64,000 nt of DNA from contig QCKC01000002.1 in assembly GCA_003215635.1 (NCBI GenBank), forward strand, positions 62,001 to 126,000, read 5' to 3'. Position 1 is the stretch's first letter, and each line of letters begins with the position of its first letter. Below are positions 49,795-58,562 of the stretch, piece by piece. The DNA is from Prochlorococcus sp. AG-409-J19 (lineage in GTDB: Bacteria; Cyanobacteriota; Cyanobacteriia; PCC-6307; Cyanobiaceae). The position numbers and the translations under genes are program-made. The notes beneath the pieces are model-generated. The model made no database searches, had not been told where the DNA came from, and saw only the letters and a program-made list of their open reading frames with translations.

Positions 49795-50061
49795 AGTTCA
49801 TTCAGTAAATTAGGAGTTGATTCCTTTTTTGACGTTAGTTTTTCTTCCCCTCAACGATGTTCTTTAGGCCTTACAGCATCTGGTCTGATTAAGGTTTCCT
49901 TCCCATTTGATGCTGTTACTCAAGCGCAATTACGTAAAATAAAACCAAAAGGAAAATATTTAGGTTCACATACAGGTTGGGAGTTTCCTTTAACAGCAGC
50001 ACATTATTTAAAAGAACAATTTGGCAATCGTTTTTTCATTGAAGAAGATTTAGCTAATTGG
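49795..50061 (+). other. Coding-like N-terminal extension of the helicase
   Basis: This stretch is open in the helicase frame after a TGA at 49792 and translates to protein-like sequence (VSFPFDAVTQAQLRKIKPKG, then GWEFPLTAAHYLKEQFG) that continues smoothly into the helicase. It has no in-frame ATG, GTG or TTG. The nearest alternatives are CTG at 49885 and ATT at 49888. Alternatively a frameshift near the T6 run at 49825-49830 links it to a start in another frame. It may be the true N-terminus of the gene. Confidence 0.6.
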
Positions 50062-51387
50062 ATGAGGTGGTTGGAACAACCTTTGCCTCCTATTCCTAGC
50101 CATCATTTGCTTGTAAAGAGGGCAGATCTTTATAAAGCTTTAGCAGATGGAAGAAAACCAATGCCTCATCAACGTTATGGGGCGCGATGGCTATTAGCTA
50201 GGCGAGGGGCATTATTGGCCGATGATATGGGCTTAGGTAAAACTTTGACAGTCTTGTTAGCTGCTCGTGGCTTTGCTCGGTCTTCTAATGTCAGGATCAT
50301 AGTTATTGCTCCAATAGGTCTTCATTCCCATTGGCTTAAAGAAGCTATTGCGTTGAATGTTCCAATAGAATTAGAAAGTTGGGCTTCATTGCCCAAAGAT
50401 TTACCAGATTGTGGAACACTTCTAATAGTTGATGAGGCTCATTTTGCGCAATCTTTAAAAGCGAAGAGAACAAAATCCTTATTGCGTTTAGCTCGTCACC
50501 CTCGCCTAAGAGCAATTTGGATGTTGTCAGGTACTCCTATTAAAAATGGAAGGCCAATTCAGCTTTATCCTTTATTAGCTGCTCTTGGTCACCCACTTAC
50601 AGAAGATCAAGAACAATATGAAAAGTATTTTTGTAATGCTCATTGGGGAGAAAGATCCGGTAAAAAAATTTGGAATGTTGAAGGTGCAAGTAATCTGCTG
50701 GAATTACATAGATTGATTATTCCTTTGATTCTAAAAAGAAATAAGAAAAAGATTTTGGGATTGCCACCTAAAGTTCGTAGATATTATCCAATTGCTTTGG
50801 ATTCCTCGGCGAGAAGAGGATTTAACCATAGACTTTCTTTGGTTATTGATCATTATCGTGATCGTGTTAAACGCGGTTTGGTTAATTCGGAAGCGGAGTC
50901 TCTAGCTGTATTAAATTCTCTTCGTCAGATTTCAGCTGAGTTTAAATTATGCAAAGTAAAATTAATCTTGTTGGATTTACTCGCAAAAGGTCATTCAGTA
51001 GTTGTCTTTAGTAGCTTTGTGCAACCACTTTTGCTTTTGAATCAAAAGTTTGAAGGAGAATTATTAACTGGTAAGCAATCTTTATTAGAACGGGAAAAAG
51101 CAGTTAATAAATTTCAAAATGGAGATTCTTCTTTGTTATTAAGCACTTTTGCTGCTGGTGGTTTAGGCTATACATTACATAGGGCAAGACATGTCATTTT
51201 AATAGAAAGACCTTGGACTCCAGGTGAAGTTGAACAAGCTGAGGATAGATGCCATAGATTAGGTATGGCTGGTGAACTTACCTGTCATTGGCCTCAGCTA
51301 GGTTTAGTTGATGAACTAGTAGACAGCCTTTTAGATAGTAAAACTAAGTTGATAGATATTATTATAGGAAATAAAAACTCACAATAG
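50062..51387 (+). CDS. SNF2-family helicase
   Basis: DEAD/H-superfamily-2 ATPase of the SNF2 type, 441 residues from the first standard start. Motif I is LLADDMGLGKTLTVLL, motif II is VDEAH, motif III is MLSGTPIKNG. The C-terminal half has VFSSFVQPL, LLSTFAAGGLGYTLHRA and motif VI QAEDRCHRLGM. The product probably starts up to about 60-80 residues upstream (see the extension at 49795). Likely role: DNA translocation in repair; the specific job is unknown. Confidence 0.85.
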   Translation: MRWLEQPLPPIPSHHLLVKRADLYKALADGRKPMPHQRYGARWLLARRGALLADDMGLGKTLTVLLAARGFARSSNVRIIVIAPIGLHSHWLKEAIALNVPIELESWASLPKDLPDCGTLLIVDEAHFAQSLKAKRTKSLLRLARHPRLRAIWMLSGTPIKNGRPIQLYPLLAALGHPLTEDQEQYEKYFCNAHWGERSGKKIWNVEGASNLLELHRLIIPLILKRNKKKILGLPPKVRRYYPIALDSSARRGFNHRLSLVIDHYRDRVKRGLVNSEAESLAVLNSLRQISAEFKLCKVKLILLDLLAKGHSVVVFSSFVQPLLLLNQKFEGELLTGKQSLLEREKAVNKFQNGDSSLLLSTFAAGGLGYTLHRARHVILIERPWTPGEVEQAEDRCHRLGMAGELTCHWPQLGLVDELVDSLLDSKTKLIDIIIGNKNSQ

Positions 51388-51462
51388 GAGCTTTGATTTT
51401 ATATTGGATCTTAATAAACTATAGAAGTTTCTATTATTAGTTTAGGGTAGTTGAATTGTGAT

Positions 51463-51867
51463 TTAGAAGCTATAACGATTGTCCTCATTATTTGTATTGT
51501 TCATTTCGCGTTTTGTTTCTGAAGAGTCAAATAAATCTCCAAGATATTTCCCGCAATCTGGGAAATTGTCGGGATTTTGGACAACTGATTCCACAATTAG
51601 GACAGCTCCATGTTCTGGAGATGTTTTGAAAATCCCATTAGATTGTCGTTTTATTAGCGCATAGGTGGCTTTCCAGCTCACTTCATGAGGGTTTCGATTC
51701 TCCCTCATATAACAATATACTTGAGCTGCTTTGTTTCCTGCTTCTCGGAGATTAGCTTTTACTGGCAATGGAAATACAGTCATTCCTATGAGACTTATTA
51801 GGCTAATCCATAGGGGCATTTCAGATTTGCTGACATTCATAATTCCAATAGAAAAGTGTTTTTTCAA
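51463..51867 (-). CDS. Exported protein, unknown function
   Basis: 134 residues. A hydrophobic segment at about 18-36 followed by VKANLR looks like a signal peptide; a start at the internal ATG (MNVSKSEMPL, residue 10) would give a more usual one. The mature part has two cysteines (VYCYMREN, FPDCGKYLG) that could form a disulfide, and ends in an acidic, Asn-rich tail. The family looks specific to picocyanobacteria, but I cannot name it firmly. Confidence 0.65.
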   Translation of the reverse strand: MKKHFSIGIMNVSKSEMPLWISLISLIGMTVFPLPVKANLREAGNKAAQVYCYMRENRNPHEVSWKATYALIKRQSNGIFKTSPEHGAVLIVESVVQNPDNFPDCGKYLGDLFDSSETKREMNNTNNEDNRYSF

Positions 51868-51900
51868 AATATCTATTTCTTTGTTTCTGTCCAGATCAAA

Positions 51901-52416
51901 TTATGGATTTGCTGGTCCTAAGAGATTTATAAATTTCACTAATAACGGTAAAACTACTAGAACAGTAATTAAACGTACGGCATGTAGAGCAGCTACTGCT
52001 GCACCAACGCCAAGTTCTTCTCCTACTAAGCTCATACCGCTTATGCCACCGGGTGCAGCACCAAGTAAAGCCACAACTGGATCAATTCCTAGCAATCGAC
52101 TACTCCATAGGCCAATAACAATTCCGGTCATTACAAGTGTCATCGTGATTAAGATCGCAGGTCTCCAAAGGCTTTGCAATTGATCGACAGCATCTTTTGT
52201 TATGCCTGTTCCTATGACTGTGCCAATTCCGATTTGAAGAGCAATTCGAGTTCCTGATGGCCATTCTGCGATATCAAGCTGACCTGTCATGCTTGCTAAG
52301 CCAGCACCAATTAAGGCTCCTGCAATTGGAGCACCTGGAATACCTGTCAAAGCAAAAAGGAGTCCTGTTGTGATTCCCGCAATCATGTAAATCAATATGG
52401 TTACAAGAGGATGCAT
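51901..52416 (-). CDS. AbrB-type (duplication family) membrane protein
   Basis: 171 residues, almost entirely hydrophobic, with about five membrane helices. The patterns GIPGAPIAGALIGAGL and LLGAAPGGISGMSLVGEELG, then VAALHAVRLITVL, match the membrane AbrB-duplication family. Full family members have two such halves; this protein is one half. Family members are annotated as ammonia monooxygenase-like or transporters without firm function. The start ATG is at 52416. Confidence 0.75.
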   Translation of the reverse strand: MHPLVTILIYMIAGITTGLLFALTGIPGAPIAGALIGAGLASMTGQLDIAEWPSGTRIALQIGIGTVIGTGITKDAVDQLQSLWRPAILITMTLVMTGIVIGLWSSRLLGIDPVVALLGAAPGGISGMSLVGEELGVGAAVAALHAVRLITVLVVLPLLVKFINLLGPANP

Positions 52417-52532
52417 AAATAAATAACTGATGGGATTTTAGTCTGATAGAAGATTTTATTTTTAAGCACTTTTCATAAAGACTTGAGTACTTCTTCTTGA
52501 TGTGTTGTTATCAGTCAAAATGCTTTGCACTC

Positions 52533-52820
52533 ATGACGTCATCATCATCATCATGTTCCTTCCGGATTACTAGAACTGCTGAAGATCTTGCTCAGACTTT
52601 GAATGCTCTTTCACAACGTTTGGTCAGGCTTGAGCAACGTCAGGAGGCACTTGAGTTGTATTTTTCTCAGATACAAAAAGATCCGCCTGCAGAAGAAATT
52701 GCCATGCTTGATGGAGTGGATGAATTATTGAAGGAGTGTCAACTTTTGCTTGATGGTTCTGGTGAGATGGATCAAGTAGATCAGGATTGGTCTGAAAATC
52801 AAGAAACACTTGCGGCATGA
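52533..52820 (+). CDS. Small conserved cyanobacterial coiled-coil protein
   Basis: 95 residues from the ATG at 52533 (MTSSSSS...); the frame is open to 52497. A helical heptad-like stretch DLAQTLNALSQRLVRLEQRQ suggests a coiled coil, and the rest is acidic. No function is known. The stop is followed by another small conserved gene. Confidence 0.6.
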   Translation: MTSSSSSCSFRITRTAEDLAQTLNALSQRLVRLEQRQEALELYFSQIQKDPPAEEIAMLDGVDELLKECQLLLDGSGEMDQVDQDWSENQETLAA

Positions 52821-52863
52821 AAGTTCACTTGGATGTAAAACTAAAGAAAAGGTAAAGGCAATC

Positions 52864-53094
52864 ATGGATTCTTCGATTTCTGCCTCTGGTTCTTCTTCAG
52901 TCACTTCTCCAAATTCATTGGGATTCAAGCTCAACTCTTCTACTCGCAAGGCTTTTGTTGAAGGTGGTCATCATCTTGAGAAGTTGGAGTTTGCTTTAGC
53001 TGTTGCTGAAACCAGAGGTGAAGAAATTCGTGCCGCTCTACTCAGAGATCAGATAGCTGCTTTAGGAGGTAATACTGAAGAGCCTGGTACATAA
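52864..53094 (+). CDS. Small conserved cyanobacterial protein
   Basis: 76 residues from the ATG at 52864 (MDSSIS). A Ser-rich N-terminus (to about 20) is followed by a helical, charged part, FVEGGHHLEKLEFALAVAET then RGEEIRAALLRDQIAALGG. The frame is open upstream to 52810, which would overlap the previous gene. The function is unknown. Confidence 0.65.
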   Translation: MDSSISASGSSSVTSPNSLGFKLNSSTRKAFVEGGHHLEKLEFALAVAETRGEEIRAALLRDQIAALGGNTEEPGT

Positions 53095-53107
53095 ACTAAC
53101 CATCAAT

Positions 53108-53136
53108 CCATTAATTATTTGAATGGTTCCTTTTTT
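53108..53136 (+). terminator. Weak hairpin with T run
   Basis: CCATT pairs with AATGG across a nine-base loop (an alternative stem is AACCAT/ATGGTT), followed by CCTTTTTT. It lies 13 bases after the small gene ending at 53094, a plausible terminator for that group. Confidence 0.4.
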
Positions 53137-53212
53137 CTCTATTTAGCATATTTGATGCATTTAATTTGCTAATTTATGGTGCTTTAGGTTAAACTTCAAT
53201 CAAAGGTCTTTA

Positions 53213-53446
53213 TTGTGCAGCCTTGCGTCTATTGTTGTGAGAGCACCAACTAAAATTAATACCATCCAAAATAAACGCAATGTTTATTTAGACGCTGCGG
53301 TTAACTTTTTTGATGCTGCTAGTGCATCTGCTGAAGCTGGCGATGTAGATGCTGCTGGAGTGCTGATTCTTAAAGCTTTAGATCAGGAGCGTCGAGCAGG
53401 TGGTGTTGGGCCTCAAGTGCTCCAATTAATAAAACCAAGACCCTAG
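53213..53446 (+). CDS. Small conserved protein, unknown function
   Basis: 77 residues if started at the TTG at 53213; a GTG at 53237 would give a 69-residue protein beginning VRAPTKINT. The middle is Ala-rich and helical (YLDAAVNFFDAASASAEAG, then DVDAAGVLILKALDQERRAG). No motif is recognised. The start choice is uncertain. Confidence 0.55.
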   Translation: MCSLASIVVRAPTKINTIQNKRNVYLDAAVNFFDAASASAEAGDVDAAGVLILKALDQERRAGGVGPQVLQLIKPRP

Positions 53447-53547
53447 TTAGAGAATAAATTCTTACCTAAGGTTTTGATGTGAGTAAGATTTTTAGAATCT
53501 ACTCTAAGGTTTTATTGATTTTCGATACGATAGTTAATTGAATTATA

Positions 53548-53619
53548 AGCGGGTGACCGGATTCGAACCGGCGACGTTCAGCTTGGGAAGCTGACATTCT
53601 ACCACTGAATTACACCCGC
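53548..53619 (-). tRNA. tRNA-Gly (anticodon CCC)
   Basis: 72 bases read on the minus strand. Acceptor stem GCGGGTG/CACCCGC, discriminator T, T-arm GCCGGTTCGAATCCGGT, and anticodon arm TCAGC-TTCCCAA-GCTGA giving anticodon CCC, for GGG codons. No CCA is encoded. All arms pair well. Confidence 0.93.
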
Positions 53620-53660
53620 ATTATTAAAGCTTATATGATTATATTATTTAATCAACTATC

Positions 53661-54797
53661 TTATTCATTGAGGACTTTTGAAGCAGCAATAAAACCTTGC
53701 CCCATTTCTGTAGTTAGTAAACCCAGTGATTGCAAAGTTGACTCAATAGCAGAGATTGCTGTAAGTAAATCACGATCACTTACAAATCCAAGATGTCCTA
53801 TGCGAAATACTTTGCCTTTTAGGTGATCTTGTCCACCCGCAAGCAAGATATTAAAACGCTTTTTTATTTCTTTTCTTAGAAGCTCTGCATCAATATTCTC
53901 AGGTTCAACTGAAGTAATTGCAGGACTTCCATGATTTTCAGCAGCAAAAAGTTTTAATCCCATGGCCTTCATTCCAGATTGTGCTGCAGCGCTATGCTTT
54001 GAATGTCGTTTAAAGATTGATTCAAGACCTTCACTTTGCATCATTGACAAAGATTGTTCTAGGGCAAAGTAAAGATTGACAGCAGGCGTGAAAGGGTTAC
54101 TATTTTTCTTTGCAGTTGTTTTGTATGGGCCAAGATCTAAATAATATTTAGCAATATTTGATTTCTCATACCTAGTCCATGCTCTTTCGCTCATTGCGAC
54201 AAAACTAAGGCCAGGAGGCATCATGTAACCTTTTTGAGATCCAGAAGCGATTACATCTATACCCCATTTATCCATTGGTACATTGCAGGCGCCTAGGCTG
54301 GTTACGCAATCCGCAATCATAATTGCTTCCCCATGAGCTTTTACAAGTTTACTAATCGTTTCTAGATCATTAATAACTCCGGTTGATGTTTCAGAGTGAG
54401 TAATGATTACAGCTTTAATTGTTTTATTTTTGTCTTCCTCCAGTTGGCTTTTAAATTCATTTGTGTCTAAGGGTTGCCCCCATTCGGATTTGATGGTTAT
54501 GACATCTAATCCATAAGCTTTTGCAACTTTTACCCATCGCTCTCCAAACTTCCCGTTATCTCCACAAATTATTTTGTCTCCCTGGCTGAGAGTATTTATT
54601 ATTCCTGCTTCCATCGCTGCTGTTCCGCTCCCAGTAATTACTAAGACTTCATTATTGGTTTGGTGTAGCCATTTCAATTGTGCATTTGTTCGCTCGACAA
54701 TGGATTGGAATTCTCCACTTCTATGGCCGATAGGGTGTTGACTCATTGCCTGCAACACTTTTTCTGGCACAGGTGTAGGGCCAGGGATCATCAGCAT
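53661..54797 (-). CDS. Class V aminotransferase (serine/alanine-glyoxylate type)
   Basis: PLP aminotransferase, about 378 residues, of the alanine/serine-glyoxylate aminotransferase group (photorespiratory glycine formation). MIPGPTPVPEKVLQAMSQHP, TGSGTAAMEAGI, ADCVTSLGACNVPMD and the PLP lysine in ASGSQKGYMMPPGL. I chose the ATG at 54797 with GGAAG upstream; a GTG at 54812 is possible. Its ATG overlaps the cbiD ATG on the other strand. The acceptor specificity is inferred from the family. Confidence 0.9.
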   Translation of the reverse strand: MLMIPGPTPVPEKVLQAMSQHPIGHRSGEFQSIVERTNAQLKWLHQTNNEVLVITGSGTAAMEAGIINTLSQGDKIICGDNGKFGERWVKVAKAYGLDVITIKSEWGQPLDTNEFKSQLEEDKNKTIKAVIITHSETSTGVINDLETISKLVKAHGEAIMIADCVTSLGACNVPMDKWGIDVIASGSQKGYMMPPGLSFVAMSERAWTRYEKSNIAKYYLDLGPYKTTAKKNSNPFTPAVNLYFALEQSLSMMQSEGLESIFKRHSKHSAAAQSGMKAMGLKLFAAENHGSPAITSVEPENIDAELLRKEIKKRFNILLAGGQDHLKGKVFRIGHLGFVSDRDLLTAISAIESTLQSLGLLTTEMGQGFIAASKVLNE

Positions 54798-56052
54798 GAG
54801 TTTTTCTTCCACTGCTTATCGGGTAATAATTTGTCATCCTAAAAAACCATCTACCCAGGTTCTCATTATCAAGCATTCTTTTCGTGATTCAGGAGGTTTT
54901 ATTCTTCCTGTATGGGTTGCAGCAGTAGCCAAGGCGGCTACGCAAGCTTTGCTTGGAAAACCTTTTAATTCCGAACAAATATTGGTTGTGCCCGAGCAGC
55001 AAGATCCTTTAATTGTTCCTATTGCTTCCTCTGCCGTTATTTCAAGCGGAGAAATAGCTATGGCAATAGGTTTCTGTCAACCAGGGGACGGTTTAGATGT
55101 TACGCGCGGGTTGGAGATTTGGACCTTTGCTAAGTGGATAGAGCCTCAGTTGAATCACGATAAAGAAGGGAATTCTTCATCTGAAACTTGGCTTCAAATA
55201 ATTCCAGGTGTTGGAGTTGGGGTCATTGCTTCAACAGGTGAAATTTCCCTTTCTCAATTTGCTAAGAATTTGTTGCATGAGAATTTGCGTTCTTTAGTTG
55301 CCTTGGAACGCTGTTTGCAGATAGAAATTGTTTTACCCAGAGGCAAAGAGCTTGCAACTAGAACAAGTAACGAATCGTTTGGTGTTGTAGATGGCTTGGC
55401 ACTTATAGGAACCCAAGTTCAAACTCAAGTCAGCGCTTCTCCTAAACAACTTGATAATGCGATGAAACAGTTAGGAGAGTGTTGCCGCCAATCTGCTTTT
55501 GATGGATTTTTGACTTTTGTAATTGGTGAAAATGGTTTTGACTTGGCAAGATCTTTTGGGCTTGATTCCAAACCAATTGTAAAAGTTGGGAATTGGTTAG
55601 GTCCTTTATTAGTTGCAGCAGCAGAGCAAGGAGTACAAAATCTCTTGCTTTTTGGCTATCACGGCAAATTAATTAAATTAGCTGGAGGTATTTTTCATAC
55701 TCATCACCATCTTGCTGATGCTCGAGTAGAGATTTTGACTGCTCTGGCGGTTAAGGAAAGTTTTCCGTTTGACTGGATAGAAAGAATTTCACAGTCTCAA
55801 TCCATTGAGGCGGCATTCTCTTGGCTTGAAGAAAAAGATTCTTTAATGGCTCGAAAGCTTTGGATGAGAGTGGCTGCTGTGGTTGAAGAACGCAGTATTT
55901 CGTATTTGGGACGCTATGGCTCTTTTTCAATGGAAATAGGCTCAGCGTTATTTGATCGTCATCGTCGGGTTCGTTCTCTTGGGCCTCGTGGTGTTAGTTT
56001 TTTCAATTCGCTAGGAGTACAGCCTGAAGCGTCTTTAACAAATTTTATCTAG
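54796..56052 (+). CDS. cbiD: Cobalt-precorrin-5B C1-methyltransferase (CbiD)
   Basis: Methylates C1 in the anaerobic-type cobalamin (here pseudocobalamin) ring pathway. 418 residues: GFILPVWVAAVAKAATQALL, IPGVGVGVIASTGEIS, RGLEIWTF, VKVGNWLGPLLVAAAEQG and the family signature FGYHGKLIKLAGGIFHTHHH. The ATG at 54796 has AGGGA upstream. It diverges head to head with the aminotransferase. No other cobalamin gene is next to it. Confidence 0.93.
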   Translation: MSFSSTAYRVIICHPKKPSTQVLIIKHSFRDSGGFILPVWVAAVAKAATQALLGKPFNSEQILVVPEQQDPLIVPIASSAVISSGEIAMAIGFCQPGDGLDVTRGLEIWTFAKWIEPQLNHDKEGNSSSETWLQIIPGVGVGVIASTGEISLSQFAKNLLHENLRSLVALERCLQIEIVLPRGKELATRTSNESFGVVDGLALIGTQVQTQVSASPKQLDNAMKQLGECCRQSAFDGFLTFVIGENGFDLARSFGLDSKPIVKVGNWLGPLLVAAAEQGVQNLLLFGYHGKLIKLAGGIFHTHHHLADARVEILTALAVKESFPFDWIERISQSQSIEAAFSWLEEKDSLMARKLWMRVAAVVEERSISYLGRYGSFSMEIGSALFDRHRRVRSLGPRGVSFFNSLGVQPEASLTNFI

Positions 56053-56095
56053 TCTGAAATGATCTACAGGAATTTTTTTCAGCTTTTTAGGAGAT

Positions 56096-57682
56096 ATGCC
56101 TTATTCCCAGTCTGATTGTCATCGAAAGCCTTCCATCATTATTCTCGATTTTGGGTCGCAGTATTCAGAGTTGATTGCTCGTCGAGTTCGCGAAACTCAG
56201 GTTTATTCCTTGGTAATGAGTTACACAACTACAATTAAAGAAATTCTTCAGTTGGCCCCAAAAGGTTTGATTCTTAGTGGGGGCCCAAATTCCGTTTATT
56301 CAGAAAGAGCACCATTTTGTGATCCTGCTATTTGGGATTTAAAAATACCCATTTTGGGAGTTTGTTATGGGATGCAACTTATGGTGCATCAACTAGGAGG
56401 AAAAGTTCAGAAAGCAACAGGAAAAGCTGAATATGGCAAGGCTCCACTGCACATAAATGATTCGAATGAATTGCTTAATAATGTTACTAATGGCTCGACA
56501 ATGTGGATGAGTCACTCTGACTCAGTGCAGGATATGCCTAAGGATTTTGTTTCTTTAGCATACACATCAAACACCAAAAATGCTGCAATTGCATCTCATA
56601 ATCGTCACTTATATGGTGTGCAATTTCATCCTGAAGTAGTTCATTCTACTGAAGGAATGAAGATGATAAGAAATTTTGTCCATAATATCTGTCATTGTGA
56701 TTCCAATTGGACCACGGCTACCTTTATTGATGAATCAATAGAGCGTGTACGCGAACAAGTAGGAAATAAAAGGGTCCTTTTAGCATTATCAGGTGGCGTG
56801 GATTCTTCAACTTTGGCATTTCTTTTGAAGAAAGCAATTGGGAATCAATTGATATGTATGTTTATCGATCAGGGATTTATGCGGAAGGGTGAACCTGAAT
56901 TTTTAATGGAATTTTTTAATAAGAAGTTTAATATTCATGTTGAATATATTAATGCCCGCAAGAGATTTATTGCTAAATTGCAAGGAATTACAGATCCAGA
57001 GGAGAAACGTAAGATTATTGGATCAGAATTTATTCGTGTATTTGAAGAAGAAAGTAAACGATTAGGTCCGTTTGATTATCTAGCACAAGGCACACTGTAT
57101 CCAGATGTAATCGAAAGTGCAGGTACTAATATTGATCCAAATTCGGGAGAAAGAGTAGCTGTAAAAATTAAAAGTCATCATAATGTGGGAGGTTTACCTA
57201 AGGATTTACAATTTAAATTAGTAGAACCTTTACGAACTTTATTTAAAGACGAAGTTAGAAAAGTTGGACGTTCTTTAGGCTTGCCAGAGGAAATCGTAAA
57301 GAGACATCCATTCCCAGGTCCAGGCCTTGCTATTCGTATACTTGGAGAAATTACAACTGAAAAGTTAGATTGTTTGCGTGATGCAGATTTGATCGTTAGG
57401 GAGGAAATTAGAAAAGCAGGCCTATATGATGAGATATGGCAGGCTTTTGCTGTTTTGTTGCCTGTTTGTTCTGTTGGGGTAATGGGAGATCAGAGGACTT
57501 ATGCATGGCCTATTGTTTTGAGATGTGTTTCAAGTGAAGATGGAATGACTGCTGACTGGTCTCGTATTCCTTATGAAGTATTAGAAATAATTTCTAATAG
57601 AATTGTCAATGAGGTTTCAGGAGTGAACAGAGTTGTATTTGACATAACTAGTAAACCCCCTGGAACTATTGAGTGGGAATGA
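56096..57682 (+). CDS. guaA: GMP synthase (glutamine-hydrolysing)
   Basis: Converts XMP to GMP. 528 residues: a class I glutaminase with Cys90 (ILGVCYGMQ) and QFHPEVVHS, then the PP-loop synthase [52 protein letters not shown], ending [10 protein letters not shown]. The gene is intact. Its last bases (57663-57677) are repeated at 58392-58406; the guaA 3' end is a known integration site for genomic islands. Confidence 0.96.
   Translation: MPYSQSDCHRKPSIIILDFGSQYSELIARRVRETQVYSLVMSYTTTIKEILQLAPKGLILSGGPNSVYSERAPFCDPAIWDLKIPILGVCYGMQLMVHQLGGKVQKATGKAEYGKAPLHINDSNELLNNVTNGSTMWMSHSDSVQDMPKDFVSLAYTSNTKNAAIASHNRHLYGVQFHPEVVHSTEGMKMIRNFVHNICHCDSNWTTATFIDESIERVREQVGNKRVLLALSGGVDSSTLAFLLKKAIGNQLICMFIDQGFMRKGEPEFLMEFFNKKFNIHVEYINARKRFIAKLQGITDPEEKRKIIGSEFIRVFEEESKRLGPFDYLAQGTLYPDVIESAGTNIDPNSGERVAVKIKSHHNVGGLPKDLQFKLVEPLRTLFKDEVRKVGRSLGLPEEIVKRHPFPGPGLAIRILGEITTEKLDCLRDADLIVREEIRKAGLYDEIWQAFAVLLPVCSVGVMGDQRTYAWPIVLRCVSSEDGMTADWSRIPYEVLEIISNRIVNEVSGVNRVVFDITSKPPGTIEWE
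57663..57677. repeat. Direct repeat copy 1 (guaA 3' end, possible att)
   Basis: GAACTATTGAGTGGG inside the last codons of guaA. The same 15 bases occur at 58392, and both are followed by AATGACT and AAAT with small gaps. This fits an attachment-site core. Confidence 0.7.
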
Positions 57683-57721
57683 AAATGACTACTTAAATGT
57701 AGTTATAGATTAAAAGTAGTA

Positions 57722-57801
57722 GTTCCACGTGAGTGCAAAGTAAAAAATAGGGAACCTAATTGCAAGAGTTCTGAGAGACGTGTTCCACGTGAGTTCCACG
57801 C
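57722..57801 (+). repeat. GTTCCACG repeats, left group of three
   Basis: GTTCCACGT at 57722 and 57782, and GTTCCACGC at 57793, all in the same orientation. The last two are 11 bases apart, one helical turn. CACGTG palindromes are formed within the first two. They lie between guaA and the small exported-protein gene, its start about 92 bases further. They could be operator or integrase-arm sites. Confidence 0.7.
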
Positions 57802-57893
57802 AGAGTGTTGTGAGCATCTCCTAGGAGAAATCGTAGAAAGAGGTTTTCTCTACACTTGGAGTAAAATGAAAGGGAGAGGATTCGATTAAGCAT

Positions 57894-58280
57894 ATGAAGA
57901 AGCGAACTTATATATTCCTTACTTTGCTAACAATGCTTTTAATACCTTTCAATCCAAGATTTGTTCGCGCTGAGTCAGGTTTGAAAGATGAAGTATATGA
58001 ATGCAAGGGCACATATAAAACGATGCTTTTAGAGTTGCCAATGGATTTGAGAGTAGAAGAGAATTCATTGACATGGAAATTATGGTTTCAAAGAAAAGAA
58101 ACTTATGAATTCGATGTTCGCTATCCAAATGGGGTGTTAATTAAGCGAATTGACAGTCGTAAACTTTCGGTTCAGCAGTTTGGGACAGAAGGTACTTTGC
58201 TTCTTGATAAATGTGAATTACTTTTCCCTGTAGAAAACTTATTGAAGGATGGGTTACCACTTTTGCGTCAATTTTTCTAG
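57894..58280 (+). CDS. Small exported protein, unknown function
   Basis: 128 residues with a clear signal peptide (MKKRTYIFLTLLTMLLIP, cleavage plausible after VRA). The mature part is beta-rich with two cysteines (YECKGTYK, LDKCELLF) that may form a disulfide. I do not recognise the family. It lies inside the segment bracketed by the 15-bp guaA repeats and by GTTCCACG repeat pairs, so it may be cargo or a newly acquired gene. Confidence 0.7.
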   Translation: MKKRTYIFLTLLTMLLIPFNPRFVRAESGLKDEVYECKGTYKTMLLELPMDLRVEENSLTWKLWFQRKETYEFDVRYPNGVLIKRIDSRKLSVQQFGTEGTLLLDKCELLFPVENLLKDGLPLLRQFF

Positions 58281-58311
58281 AAAATTAGATTTGGTTCTTT
58301 ATATAAAAACA

Positions 58312-58331
58312 GTTCCACGTATGTTCCACGT
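58312..58331 (+). repeat. GTTCCACGT repeats, right pair
   Basis: GTTCCACGT at 58312 and 58323, again 11 bases apart and in the same orientation as the left group. The pair lies 31 bases after the small exported-protein gene and about 60 bases before the second guaA-like repeat. Confidence 0.7.
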
Positions 58332-58391
58332 GCTATCTTACATTTAAGAAACCCTGTCACTCACTGCATTTTTGCACCCTATTTTCACCAA

Positions 58392-58406
58392 GAACTATTG
58401 AGTGGG
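58392..58406. repeat. Direct repeat copy 2 (guaA-like, possible att)
   Basis: GAACTATTGAGTGGG, identical to the guaA 3' end at 57663. It is in noncoding DNA, followed by CATAATGACTAAAT. The bracketed segment is about 730 bases. Confidence 0.7.
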
Positions 58407-58562
58407 CATAATGACTAAATATAATCGAATTGCATTGAAAATTTGATTGTTATACATGTGAATAGATCAATGAATCTTATTTGCACCACAGTGTTTTAAG
58501 TGTTATTGCTAAAATGCTCTTTTATCTATAAAGTTGATTTATATTTATAAAAATTGGAATTT

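Noticed and set aside
53548..53619. tRNA-Gly as an integration site
   Set aside because: No duplicated tRNA end or integrase near it; neighbours look like core genes.
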